A DNA stretch of 6,652 bases from Acidimicrobiia bacterium UBA6912 (GCA_002450985.1 DKBA01000062.1:1-6652); one strand, 5' to 3'; shown: positions 1-6,157, numbered from the stretch's first letter. Made by a program: numbers and translations. Notes: generated from the letters alone by a model not told the origin.

Positions 1-387
1 CTCGGTCGCCTCACGGGTGTTCTCGTGGCGGAGGATCCGCCCGTCGCCGTAGCCGGCAACGGCCACCTCGGCGACGAGGCCGACCGCCGCAGTCTCGCCC
101 TCGCAGATCCGGTAGACGTAGTAGGCCGGACGGTTGGTGGACCGCAGCACGCCGGTGTCGATCATCTGGCGCAGCCGCACCCGCCCGGTGGTGCGGTGCA
201 GATAGGGGTCGCTCCCGCCCTCTTCGGTGTCGATCTCGGTGCGAATGACGTGGAGGAAGCTGTGCGGGTTCTCCTCGGACAGCTCGAGCCACTCTCTGGT
301 GGTCAGGCGGCCGAGCGGCGGGCTGACCACGTCGGCCGCATATGCGGGTACGGGCAGATGAGCGGCGAACGGACGGATGAGCGTCAT
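1..387 (-). CDS. DUF1015 family protein, N-terminal 129 residues (3' end beyond window)
   Basis: Reading the minus strand from the ATG at 387-385 gives 129 uninterrupted codons to the window edge. The residues match the DUF1015 (COG4198) N-terminus: an IRPF start (residues 4-7), the NPHSFLHVIRTE block (40-51), a PAYYVYR strand (87-93) and RHENTR (120-125). Family members are usually about 400 residues, so roughly a third is visible. The start codon overlaps the serA stop as ATGA, so the two genes are probably translationally coupled; no strong ribosome binding site is needed or seen. The biochemical function of DUF1015 is not settled to my knowledge. Its neighbourhood with serA suggests a role in serine or phosphoserine metabolism, which is inference from context. 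Family assignment is confident; function is open. Confidence 0.85.
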   Translation of the reverse strand, partial: MTLIRPFAAHLPVPAYAADVVSPPLGRLTTREWLELSEENPHSFLHVIRTEIDTEEGGSDPYLHRTTGRVRLRQMIDTGVLRSTNRPAYYVYRICEGETAAVGLVAEVAVAGYGDGRILRHENTREATE

Positions 388-1589
388 TGGCCCGCCACCG
401 ACACCCCGATCACGTCGGGCTGCTCGCCCACCGCCCGCACGACGTCGGGGGGAATGGCGCCGGCCACGTGGATCGTGGCGGTCGCCGCCGTGCCGCCCGC
501 AAAGACCCGATTCTCCATCTGCTCGACGTTGAGCCCGGCGCCGCGCAGCACGCCGAGGACGCCGGCGAGAACCCCGACGACGTTGCGGTGCCGCACGGAG
601 AGGGTTGCGGTGCCGTGCGCCTGCTCGCGCAGGTTGACGCAGTTGCGGACGATCCCGCGACCGAAGTCGTCGATGATGGCGACGACCTCGTCGGCGATGG
701 CGTCCTGCGCCTGCTCGGTGGACGCCCCGACGTGGTGGGTGCCGTACACGTTGGGATGTGCGGCGAGCGCCGAATGGAACTCGGCCACGCCCCCGGAGGG
801 CTCGCCGTCGAACACGTCGAGACCCACCCGCAGCCCCTTCTCCTCGATGGCGTCGAGGAGCGCCGCCTCGTCGACGATGTCCCCCCGCGACGTGTTGATC
901 AGGAACGCACCAGGCCGGAGGTGGGCGAGGAACTCCCGGTCGACCATGCCCCGCGTGGCGTCGGTCGCCGGAACGTGGAGGGACACCACATCGGCGGTCT
1001 CCAGGAGAGTGGGGAGGTCGGCGACGAGGCGCACGCCCAACTCGGCGATGTGGTCGACCACCTCGGGACGGCGCCCCGGCTTGTCCTCGACGACGACGTT
1101 CATGTCGAGGGCGACGGCGCGAGCGGCAACCGCCATACCGATCTCGCCGAAGCCGATGATGCCGAGGGTGCGACCGGCGAGACCCCTGGCGGCGGCGTAC
1201 TCCTTCTTCCGCCACCTGCCGGCGCGGAGATCCGCCACCGCGTCCGGGATGCGCCGGTCGAGCGCGGTGAGCAGCCCGATGGTGAGCTCGGCGACGGCGA
1301 CCGCGTTCTTACCGGGGGTGTTGCAGACGTAGATGCCCCGGTCGGCGGCCGCCCGCCAATCGATGGTGTTGACGCCGGCGCCGGCGCGCACGACGAGGGC
1401 GAGCCGGTCCGCCTGGGCAAGCGCCTGCTCGGTGACCTTGGTGGAGCGGACGACGAGGACGTCGACCCCGGCAAGTGCCTCCGGCAAGGTGTCGGCGTCG
1501 AGCTCGGGCACGCGGGTGCACTCGTGGCCGTGGGCGACGAGCCGAGCGAGCTGTGGATCGGGGAACGTGTCGGCGATGAGGATCTTCAC
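384..1589 (-). CDS. serA: D-3-phosphoglycerate dehydrogenase (SerA), ACT-domain form
   Basis: This 401-residue protein matches the NAD-dependent D-2-hydroxyacid dehydrogenase family. It should oxidise 3-phosphoglycerate to 3-phosphohydroxypyruvate, the first step of serine synthesis in the cytoplasm. The substrate/dimer domain contains VVRAGAGVNTID (67-78). The Rossmann loop GFGEIG is at 146-151, with acidic residues E168/D169 at the end of the next strand, as expected for NAD. The catalytic set is R235 (in NTSRG), E263 (in DGEP) and H286. The residue before H286 is His rather than the near-universal Pro (THHVGAS). A single ACT domain covers about 330-401, so this is the short form without the extra ASB domain of the 520-residue actinobacterial type; ACT domains of this kind often bind serine for feedback inhibition. 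The start is GTG at 1589-1587, chosen because GGAGGAGG lies 7 nt upstream. It is coupled to the downstream DUF1015 gene. A general 2-hydroxyacid dehydrogenase is a less likely alternative. Confidence 0.93.
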   Translation of the reverse strand: MKILIADTFPDPQLARLVAHGHECTRVPELDADTLPEALAGVDVLVVRSTKVTEQALAQADRLALVVRAGAGVNTIDWRAAADRGIYVCNTPGKNAVAVAELTIGLLTALDRRIPDAVADLRAGRWRKKEYAAARGLAGRTLGIIGFGEIGMAVAARAVALDMNVVVEDKPGRRPEVVDHIAELGVRLVADLPTLLETADVVSLHVPATDATRGMVDREFLAHLRPGAFLINTSRGDIVDEAALLDAIEEKGLRVGLDVFDGEPSGGVAEFHSALAAHPNVYGTHHVGASTEQAQDAIADEVVAIIDDFGRGIVRNCVNLREQAHGTATLSVRHRNVVGVLAGVLGVLRGAGLNVEQMENRVFAGGTAATATIHVAGAIPPDVVRAVGEQPDVIGVSVAGQ

Positions 1590-1596
1590 GGGTCTT

Positions 1597-1604
1597 CCTC
1601 CTCC
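1597..1604 (-). promoter_or_regulatory. Ribosome binding site of serA
   Basis: The minus strand reads GGAGGAGG here, 7 nt before the GTG start at 1589. It fixes the start over nearby alternatives. It directly touches the 3' arm of the inverted repeat at 1605-1650, so folding of that repeat in the leader could affect ribosome access. Confidence 0.8.
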
Positions 1605-1650
1605 GGGGCATTCTCACAGCTTTGCGGCGGCCGGGTCGCCGGAATGCCCC
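1605..1650 (-). promoter_or_regulatory. Inverted repeat in the serA / DUF427 divergent promoter region
   Basis: GGGGCATTC (1605-1613) and GAATGCCCC (1642-1650) are perfect 9-bp inverted arms separated by 28 nt. Read as minus-strand RNA the spacer can itself form a small CGGC/GCCG stem, leaving a single-stranded piece before the second arm; the serA ribosome binding site follows with no gap. It could be a 5'-leader hairpin controlling serA translation, or a DNA operator shared by the two divergent promoters. No known riboswitch motif is recognised. The two functions cannot be told apart from one sequence. Confidence 0.45.
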
Positions 1651-1687
1651 AGGGGGGACGCCGGTTGTCAGCCACACGCCCAGATCC

Positions 1688-1694
1688 AGGAGAG
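1688..1694 (+). promoter_or_regulatory. Ribosome binding site of the DUF427 gene
   Basis: AGGAGAG sits 5 nt before the ATG at 1700. It selects this start and excludes the 26-residue upstream in-frame extension beginning at 1622, which would overlap the inverted repeat and has no family homology. Confidence 0.7.
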
Positions 1695-1699
1695 CCCCC

Positions 1700-2452
1700 A
1701 TGACCCAGACGAGAGGCCGCATCCGCATCGAGGACGCCCCCAAACGCGTCCGCGTCTACCTCGGCGGGCGGCCGGTGGCCGACACCACGAGGGCGAAGCT
1801 CGTGTGGGAGAAGCCGTACTACCCCACCTACTACTTCCCGCCGGAGGATGTGGCCACCGACCTGCTCGCCCCCACCGGGGAGACGAGACGCTCCCCGAGC
1901 CGGGGCGACGCCGAGGTGTTCACGGTGAAGACCGACCGCGCCGAGGCCGCCGGCGCCGCGTTCCACTACGCGGGCTCGCCACTCGAGGAGATCGACGGCT
2001 ACTACGCCTTCGACTGGGGAGCGATGGGCGAGTGGTTCGAGGAGGACGAGCAGGTGTACGTGCACGCCCGCGACCCGTACACCCGCATCGACATCCTCCA
2101 GAGCTCGCGCCACATCGAGATCGTCGTCGACGGCGTGAAGGTGGCCGACTCGACGATGCCCAAGCTGCTCTTCGAGACCGGGCTGCCGACGCGCTACTAC
2201 CTGCCCAAGACCGACGTTCGTATGGACCTGCTGGTACCGACCGACCTGCACACGGAATGCCCCTACAAGGGCACGGCGAGCTACTACACCGTCGACACCG
2301 GGAAGGGCGTCCACGAGAACGTCGTCTGGTGGTATCCCACGCCGGTGGCCGAGTCTGCCGCCATCGCCGGGCTCGTCGCCTTCTACAACGAGAAGCTCGA
2401 CATCTACGTCGATGGCGAGCTCGAGGACAAGCCGAAGACGGTGTTCTCGTGA
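1700..2452 (+). CDS. Tandem DUF427 domain protein
   Basis: This is a 250-residue soluble protein made of two DUF427 domains (PF04248, COG2343), whose biochemical function is unproven. The second domain (about 130-245) is canonical: IEIVVDGVKVADS (139-151), RYYLPKTDVRMDLL (165-178), CPYKGTASYY (187-196), WWYPTPVAES (210-219), then a vDG strand (IYVDGE, 235-240). The first domain (about 15-125) keeps VRVYLGGRPVADT and YYFPPEDVATDLL (44-56) but has RSPSRGDAEVF where CPYKGxAxY belongs, so it may be non-catalytic or structural. There is no signal peptide or membrane segment. The ATG at 1700 is chosen over an earlier in-frame start because AGGAGAG lies 5 nt upstream and homology begins only a few residues after it. 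The stop overlaps the next gene's GTG as GTGA, so the pair is an operon with coupled translation. Substrate is unknown. Confidence 0.85.
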   Translation: MTQTRGRIRIEDAPKRVRVYLGGRPVADTTRAKLVWEKPYYPTYYFPPEDVATDLLAPTGETRRSPSRGDAEVFTVKTDRAEAAGAAFHYAGSPLEEIDGYYAFDWGAMGEWFEEDEQVYVHARDPYTRIDILQSSRHIEIVVDGVKVADSTMPKLLFETGLPTRYYLPKTDVRMDLLVPTDLHTECPYKGTASYYTVDTGKGVHENVVWWYPTPVAESAAIAGLVAFYNEKLDIYVDGELEDKPKTVFS

Positions 2453-2874
2453 ACCCCGACCAGGCTCAGGCCGAGGCGTTCGTCGCCGAGCGTCATCGCG
2501 GCGTGCTGATCACGTTGCGCGGCAACGGGCGTCCTCAGGCCTCGAACATCATGTATGCGCTCTCCGATGGTGTGATCCGGATCTCGGTGACGGCGGGGAG
2601 GGCCAAAGTGCGCAACCTGGCTCGCGACCCGCGGGCGTCGCTCCACGTCACGTCGGACGACTTCTGGCGGTGGGTGGTGGTGGACGGCACCGTCGAGCTC
2701 TCCGAGGTCTCGACGACACCGGGCGATGCCGCGGGCCGGGAGCTGGCCGAGCTGTACGAGCGCATCCAGGGCGCCCCGCACCCGAATTGGGACGAGTTCT
2801 ACCAGGCGATGGTCGAGGACCACCGGCTCGTCGCCCGGCTGCGCCCCGAGCACACGTACGGGCAGTTCCGCTGA
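2449..2874 (+). CDS. Rv1155-like PPOX-fold, probable F420-dependent oxidoreductase
   Basis: This 141-residue protein has the split-barrel flavin-binding fold of the pyridoxamine-5'-phosphate-oxidase superfamily. Its signatures match the actinobacterial Rv1155 subgroup (the TIGR03618 type), members of which bind the deazaflavin F420. Visible blocks are GVLITLRGNGRPQASNIMY (18-36), the phosphate-contact region AKVRNLARDPRASLHV (52-67), WRWVVVDGTVEL (73-84), ELYERI (101-106), WDEFYQAMVEDHRLV (114-128) and a C-terminal HTYG (135-138). Length is normal for the group. The start is GTG inside the preceding gene's stop (GTGA overlap), so expression is coupled to the DUF427 protein. The reaction is probably an F420H2-dependent reduction, but the substrate cannot be read from sequence, and FMN or heme-related roles exist elsewhere in the superfamily. 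Cofactor assignment is by family, not by a diagnostic residue. Confidence 0.85.
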   Translation: MNPDQAQAEAFVAERHRGVLITLRGNGRPQASNIMYALSDGVIRISVTAGRAKVRNLARDPRASLHVTSDDFWRWVVVDGTVELSEVSTTPGDAAGRELAELYERIQGAPHPNWDEFYQAMVEDHRLVARLRPEHTYGQFR

Positions 2875-3158
2875 GCTGAGATCGCGTCCGATCGCACCCG
2901 TACCTCGTGGTGGGTAGGTGGTTTGAGAGGGGGCATGGGTACCAGGCAACGCCGAAGCAGGGTCCTGGCGCTGCACTGCGCCGAATGACGAAAGCCCCTA
3001 TGGACGGACCGACCGGTTCGTCGTACGCTCGGCGGAGGGAGAGCGTGAGGGGTGCGCTTGGGGCGAGGGCCGATGAACCGGGAGCCTGACGGCATGTGGA
3101 AGAGGGTCTGCCGGTTCGGCGCGCCTGCGGTGCCCCAAGACCGAGGCGAGGAGGTGGA
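2875..3158 (+). other. Intergenic region before the S1 protease gene
   Basis: This 284-bp stretch separates the two-gene operon from the protease. I see no strong terminator after 2874 and no clear -35/-10 pair. There is one short stem, GGCGC (2967-2971) / GCGCC (2978-2982) with a 6-nt loop. Open frames through it have no homology I recognise, irregular codon use and poor ribosome binding sites. It presumably holds the protease promoter. Confidence 0.5.
3149..3155 (+). promoter_or_regulatory. Ribosome binding site of the S1 protease gene
   Basis: AGGAGGT is a full match to the 16S rRNA 3' end and ends 3 nt before the ATG at 3159. It decides that start over the in-frame codon at 3096, which would add 21 Arg/Gly-rich residues in front of the signal peptide. 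Confidence 0.8.
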
Positions 3159-4028
3159 ATGAAGAGGACGACTCTGGTTGTCGCGCTCGCGCTGACCCTG
3201 GTGCTCGGCGTCGTCGGCACGGCCGGCGGCATCACCAACGGGCAGCCCGACGGGGACGACCATCCCTACGTGGGATTGCTGGTGTTCGACGTCGCGGTTC
3301 CCGACGCCGGGAACGTGCCGGCGTGGCGCTGCAGCGGGGCGCTGATCGCCCCCGACGTGGTGCTCACCGCCGGCCACTGCACGGACGGGGCGGCGGCCGC
3401 CCGGGTGTGGTTCGCCGAGGACGTCACCTACGACGCAGTTCCCTTCCCGCTCTACCCGTACGGTGGACCGGGCAGCGGCGCCGTCGAAGGGACGCCGTAC
3501 ACCAATCCCAAGTACCAGAGCGACGAGAATCCCTACGGAGGCGGCAACGGCCTGCCGGCATTCTCGTACCGGGACGTCGGGATCGTGGTGCTCGACCAGC
3601 CGGTGGAGGTGGGCGGCTTTGCGACCCTACCGGAGGCCGGCCTGGTCGACACGTTGAAGAACAAGACGACCATCGACTTCGTCGGCTACGGGGTGCAGGA
3701 ACAGCTGCAGATCCCCGGCAGCGAGCTGCCGCAGCCCCCGCCGTTCTACCGGTGGACGGGGCCCCGCGAGCGGATGTACGCACCGAGCGCGCTGGTCTCG
3801 GGCAACTTCGTGCACAGTGCCGAGTACATGCGCCTGGCGCTGAACCCGGGGGGCGGCTCGGGGGGAACCTGCTTCGGCGACTCAGGCGGGCCCGACCTGC
3901 TGGGCGGGACGGACACCGTGCTGGCCGTGAACTCGTACGTCACCAACATCAACTGCTCCGGGGTCGGCTACTCGTCCAGAGTGGACATCCCCGAAGTCCT
4001 CGAGTGGATCGACGGCTTCCTCCCGTAG
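3159..4028 (+). CDS. Secreted trypsin-fold (S1 family) serine protease
   Basis: The 289-residue precursor starts with a signal peptide: basic MKRT, hydrophobic core about residues 5-20, small residues TAGG (21-24). ITNG (25-28) follows directly and corresponds to the IVGG-type N-terminus of mature S1 proteases. The catalytic triad is H73 (in LTAGHC), D139 (in YRDVGIVVLD) and S242 (in GDSGGP), with D241 positioned for the salt bridge to a free N-terminus. Cysteines pair as expected for the fold: C58-C74 around the His loop and C238-C266 around the specificity pocket. The 189-equivalent residue is G236, not Asp, and the 216-equivalent appears to be V261, so trypsin-like Arg/Lys cleavage is unlikely; a shallow elastase-like pocket is the inference. 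A Gly/Pro/Tyr-rich loop (about 97-133) lengthens the His-Asp segment. It is expressed alone and exported by Sec. The natural substrate is unknown. Confidence 0.92.
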   Translation: MKRTTLVVALALTLVLGVVGTAGGITNGQPDGDDHPYVGLLVFDVAVPDAGNVPAWRCSGALIAPDVVLTAGHCTDGAAAARVWFAEDVTYDAVPFPLYPYGGPGSGAVEGTPYTNPKYQSDENPYGGGNGLPAFSYRDVGIVVLDQPVEVGGFATLPEAGLVDTLKNKTTIDFVGYGVQEQLQIPGSELPQPPPFYRWTGPRERMYAPSALVSGNFVHSAEYMRLALNPGGGSGGTCFGDSGGPDLLGGTDTVLAVNSYVTNINCSGVGYSSRVDIPEVLEWIDGFLP

Positions 4029-4045
4029 GAGGGGAACCGGTCGCA

Positions 4046-4074
4046 GAGAGGGGGCCGCGGTGCGGTCCCCTCTC
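4046..4074. terminator. Hairpin terminator between convergent genes
   Basis: GAGAGGGGGCCGC (4046-4058) and GCGGTCCCCTCTC (4062-4074) form a 13-bp stem with one G-T wobble and a 3-nt GGT loop. It begins 17 nt after the protease stop and ends 35 nt past the stop of the opposing gene at 4110. There is no T-run on either side, as is common for high-GC actinobacterial terminators, so it may stop transcription from both directions. Confidence 0.7.
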
Positions 4075-4109
4075 ACGTGTGGCCGGCCGGTCGAGCCGAG
4101 CCCCCGGAG

Positions 4110-4532
4110 TCACGCAGGCGGCGGGGGCGACTCCCGACGGGCCAGCCAGTCGCCCGACGGGATGCGGGCCGCCTCCGCGACCGGGCCTGTCCACAGGTAG
4201 GTCCAGGCCAGGCCCTCCGGCTCGATGAGGTCGATCTCCCGGCGCAAATAGAGCGACCCCGCAGGGTCGTCCGGCCGGTAGCCCTCGAAGCGGTCGAGGA
4301 GGGCGACCGTTGCCGCATCGGGGACGAGGAAGAGGTCGCCGATCACCCGGCCCTCGCCGGGCACGAGGCCCGGGTACCAGGAGATGACGGAGAGCACGCC
4401 GGGGATGACGCAGCGGCCGGCGTAGGTCAGCTCGGAGGCGAGTCCGAGCCGCTCGAGCGCACCGCCGCCGCGACGAAGGGTTCCATAGAAGGCGAAGCGG
4501 GCGGGATAGCCGGCGATCTCCACGCTCGGCAC
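4110..4532 (-). CDS. Gamma-glutamylcyclotransferase-like (AIG2 family) protein
   Basis: The encoded 140-residue cytosolic protein has the AIG2/gamma-glutamylcyclotransferase fold, whose enzymes release 5-oxoproline from gamma-glutamyl amines or peptides. The substrate-loop signature FAFYGTLRRGG lies at 13-23. IGDLFLVPD (64-72) matches the conserved (I/V)xGELYxl strand. LDRFEGY (79-85) supplies the likely general base E83, and SLYLRREIDL (93-102) with AWTYLW (109-114) completes the barrel. The C-terminus ends in a short PPPP tail. Start choice is uncertain: GTG at 4532 and GTG at 4523 are both in frame, neither has a clear ribosome binding site, and homology begins at about residue 12. Longer in-frame extensions upstream are Arg/Pro-rich and look non-coding. 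The gene stands alone, divergent from the peroxidase gene. The exact substrate cannot be assigned, since this fold includes several specificities. Confidence 0.83.
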   Translation of the reverse strand: MPSVEIAGYPARFAFYGTLRRGGGALERLGLASELTYAGRCVIPGVLSVISWYPGLVPGEGRVIGDLFLVPDAATVALLDRFEGYRPDDPAGSLYLRREIDLIEPEGLAWTYLWTGPVAEAARIPSGDWLARRESPPPPA

Positions 4533-4668
4533 GGTAGGGGCCGCCGTGCGACAGCGGGACGAGGCAGAGTCCTTCGGCCCCTGGGCGGCCCGGGGTCGGG
4601 CGGCGTAGCGTCGGGGGACACACACCTTGCGGAGCGGCGTCGGGGGGCGCCGAGAATGGGGTAGGACG
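4533..4668. promoter_or_regulatory. Divergent promoter region of the cyclotransferase-like and peroxidase genes
   Basis: This 136-bp GC-rich gap lies between two gene starts pointing away from each other, so it should contain both promoters. I cannot name a convincing -35/-10 pair. GAGAAT at 4652-4657 resembles a -10 element for the plus strand, but it is only 11 nt from the ATG, which would imply a very short leader. No clear operator-like repeat is seen. Confidence 0.4.
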
Positions 4669-6021
4669 ATGAGAACACGGTGGTTCGTCGTCGTGCTCGG
4701 CACAGCGATGGTCGGCCTGGCGGCCTATGTGGCGCTCGACGTCGTTCGTAGACCATCGCTCGACGAGCGGCTCGGCGAGATCGTCACCGCCCATGGTCTG
4801 GCGCCACTCGACGCCGGAGCGGAGCAGCCCGAGGCGCTGCTCGCCCTCGGCGAGGCGCTGTTCTTCGACCGGGAGCTCTCCGGAAACCGCGACATCGCCT
4901 GCGCCACCTGCCACCACCCGTCGCTGGCCTCCGGCGACGGTCTCCCGGTGTCGATCGGCACCGGTGGCACGGGACTCGGCCCGGACCGGGTGCTCGGAGA
5001 GGGACGGCCGCTGATCCCCCGCAACGCCCCGGATGTGTGGAACCGCGGGGCCGAAGAGTGGATGACGATGTTCTGGGATGGCCGGGTCGCCGGCAGCGCG
5101 GCGCACGGGTTCACCTCACCGGCCCGGGAGGCCCTCCCCGACGGGTTGCCGAACGTGCTGGCGGTCCAGGCGATGTTCCCGGTGACGTCCGACGCCGAGA
5201 TGCGCGGGTTCCCCGGGGACGTCGACGTCACCGGGGCGCCGAACGAGCTCGCCGTGCTGGCCCCGGACGACTTCACGGGCATCTGGGCGGCCCTGATGGA
5301 CCGGCTGCTGGCGATCCCCGAGTACGTCGACCTGTTCGAGGCGGCCTTCCCCGACGTCGCCATCGAGGAGTTGGGCTTCGAGCACGCGGCAACGGCCATC
5401 GGAGCGTTCGAAGCGCACCTGTTCGCCGCCGACGCCACACCGTGGGACGCCTACCTCGGCGGCGATCTCGGCGCCCTGACCGACGAGGCGAAGCGGGGAG
5501 CGGTGCTGTTCTTCGGGGACGCCGGCTGCGCCGCCTGTCACTCGGGGACCCTCCTCACCGATCAGCAGCACCACAACGTCGCCTCTCCGCAGGTGGGGCC
5601 CGGCAAGGGAGCGGAGTCGCCGGACGACATGGGGCGGGCGAGGGAGACCGGCTCGACGGCGGACATGTACGCCTTTCGCACCCCGCCGCTGCGCAATGTG
5701 GTCGTCAACGGGCCGTGGTTCCACGACGGGGCGTACACGACCCTGGAGGCAGCCGTGCGCCACATGCTCGACCCGGAGGCGGCGCTCGCCGAGTACGACC
5801 CGAGTCAGCTCCCCGAATCGATGCGGATCGTGTACGACGCCCCGGAGCGAATCGCGACAGTGCTCGACTATCTCGATGCCCGGCTCACCCCGCGCCCGCT
5901 CGACGACGACGAGTCGGCCGACCTCGTCGCCTTCCTCGAGGCGCTCACCGACCCGCGGGTCGACGAGATCGCCGACCGCGTCCCTGATCAGGTGCCGAGC
6001 GGCCTGCCGGTGGACCGCTGA
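4669..6021 (+). CDS. Di-heme cytochrome c peroxidase / MauG family protein, membrane-anchored
   Basis: This 450-residue protein has an uncleaved-looking N-terminal membrane segment (about 5-22) that would anchor it outside the cytoplasmic membrane. It carries two c-type heme sites, CATCH (C78, C81, H82) and CAACH (C287, C290, H291), in the spacing of bacterial di-heme peroxidases, which reduce H2O2 to water with electrons from small c-type cytochromes or copper proteins. Other family marks are FWDGR (135-139, with the inter-heme Trp W136), AEMRG (176-180, E177 matching the catalytic Glu), FRTPPLRNV (336-344), WFHDGAYTTLEAAVRHM (350-366) with M366 as the probable distal ligand of the second heme. 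In the first-heme domain the usual SIGHG motif reads SIGTG (95-99), so the distal His is missing. The ATG at 4669 is chosen because the anchor follows directly; its ribosome binding site (TAGGA) is weak. Peroxidase versus MauG-like oxidase activity is undecided. Confidence 0.9.
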   Translation: MRTRWFVVVLGTAMVGLAAYVALDVVRRPSLDERLGEIVTAHGLAPLDAGAEQPEALLALGEALFFDRELSGNRDIACATCHHPSLASGDGLPVSIGTGGTGLGPDRVLGEGRPLIPRNAPDVWNRGAEEWMTMFWDGRVAGSAAHGFTSPAREALPDGLPNVLAVQAMFPVTSDAEMRGFPGDVDVTGAPNELAVLAPDDFTGIWAALMDRLLAIPEYVDLFEAAFPDVAIEELGFEHAATAIGAFEAHLFAADATPWDAYLGGDLGALTDEAKRGAVLFFGDAGCAACHSGTLLTDQQHHNVASPQVGPGKGAESPDDMGRARETGSTADMYAFRTPPLRNVVVNGPWFHDGAYTTLEAAVRHMLDPEAALAEYDPSQLPESMRIVYDAPERIATVLDYLDARLTPRPLDDDESADLVAFLEALTDPRVDEIADRVPDQVPSGLPVDR

Positions 6022-6061
6022 CCCGACGACGAGTATCGGGGTCTGCCACGCCGGGAACAGG

Positions 6062-6145
6062 ATGGGCTTGCACCTGTGGGACGACCCCCGGGAGAGGGCA
6101 CTGCGCGACGCCGTATTCGCCTGCGTGGCGGCGGCGAGTCGCTGA
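6062..6145 (+). CDS. Possible 27-aa small protein downstream of the peroxidase gene
   Basis: An ATG at 6062 opens a 27-codon frame ending in TGA at 6145, 40 nt after the peroxidase stop and 12 nt before the hairpin at 6158. Codon third positions are nearly all G or C. The peptide has an acidic/basic middle (WDDPRERALRDA) and an Ala-rich end (VAAASR). The same frame is open for some distance upstream, overlapping the peroxidase 3' end, so it may be a chance open frame in GC-rich DNA. The upstream site AGG is weak and touches the ATG. No homologue is recognised. Its only positive support is codon bias and position before a terminator. Confidence 0.2.
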   Translation: MGLHLWDDPRERALRDAVFACVAAASR

Positions 6146-6157
6146 TCCCGGACGCGC

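Noticed and set aside
25..1703. Two long plus-strand open frames (25-1332 and 387-1703) opposite serA and the DUF1015 gene
   Set aside because: They are antisense shadows. The minus strand encodes proteins with clear family motifs, while these translations are low-complexity and match nothing.
1333..2874. A 513-codon plus-strand frame that ends with the oxidoreductase sequence
   Set aside because: Only the part from the GTG at 2449 is protein-like. The earlier part runs antisense to serA and out of frame through the DUF427 gene.
2907..3089. A 60-codon frame in the intergenic region before the protease
   Set aside because: It has no good ribosome binding site, mixed codon use and no recognisable features.
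3323..4228. A 301-codon frame overlapping the protease on the same strand
   Set aside because: It is Arg/Gly-rich frame-shifted reading of the protease; the S1 triad lies in the other frame.
3949..5106. A 385-codon minus-strand frame across the cyclotransferase-like gene and the peroxidase 5' end
   Set aside because: It crosses the divergent promoter region, is out of frame with the AIG2 motifs and is Arg/Pro-rich throughout.
5037..5987. A 316-codon frame inside the peroxidase gene
   Set aside because: It is an out-of-frame, Arg-rich shadow; both heme motifs are in the main frame.
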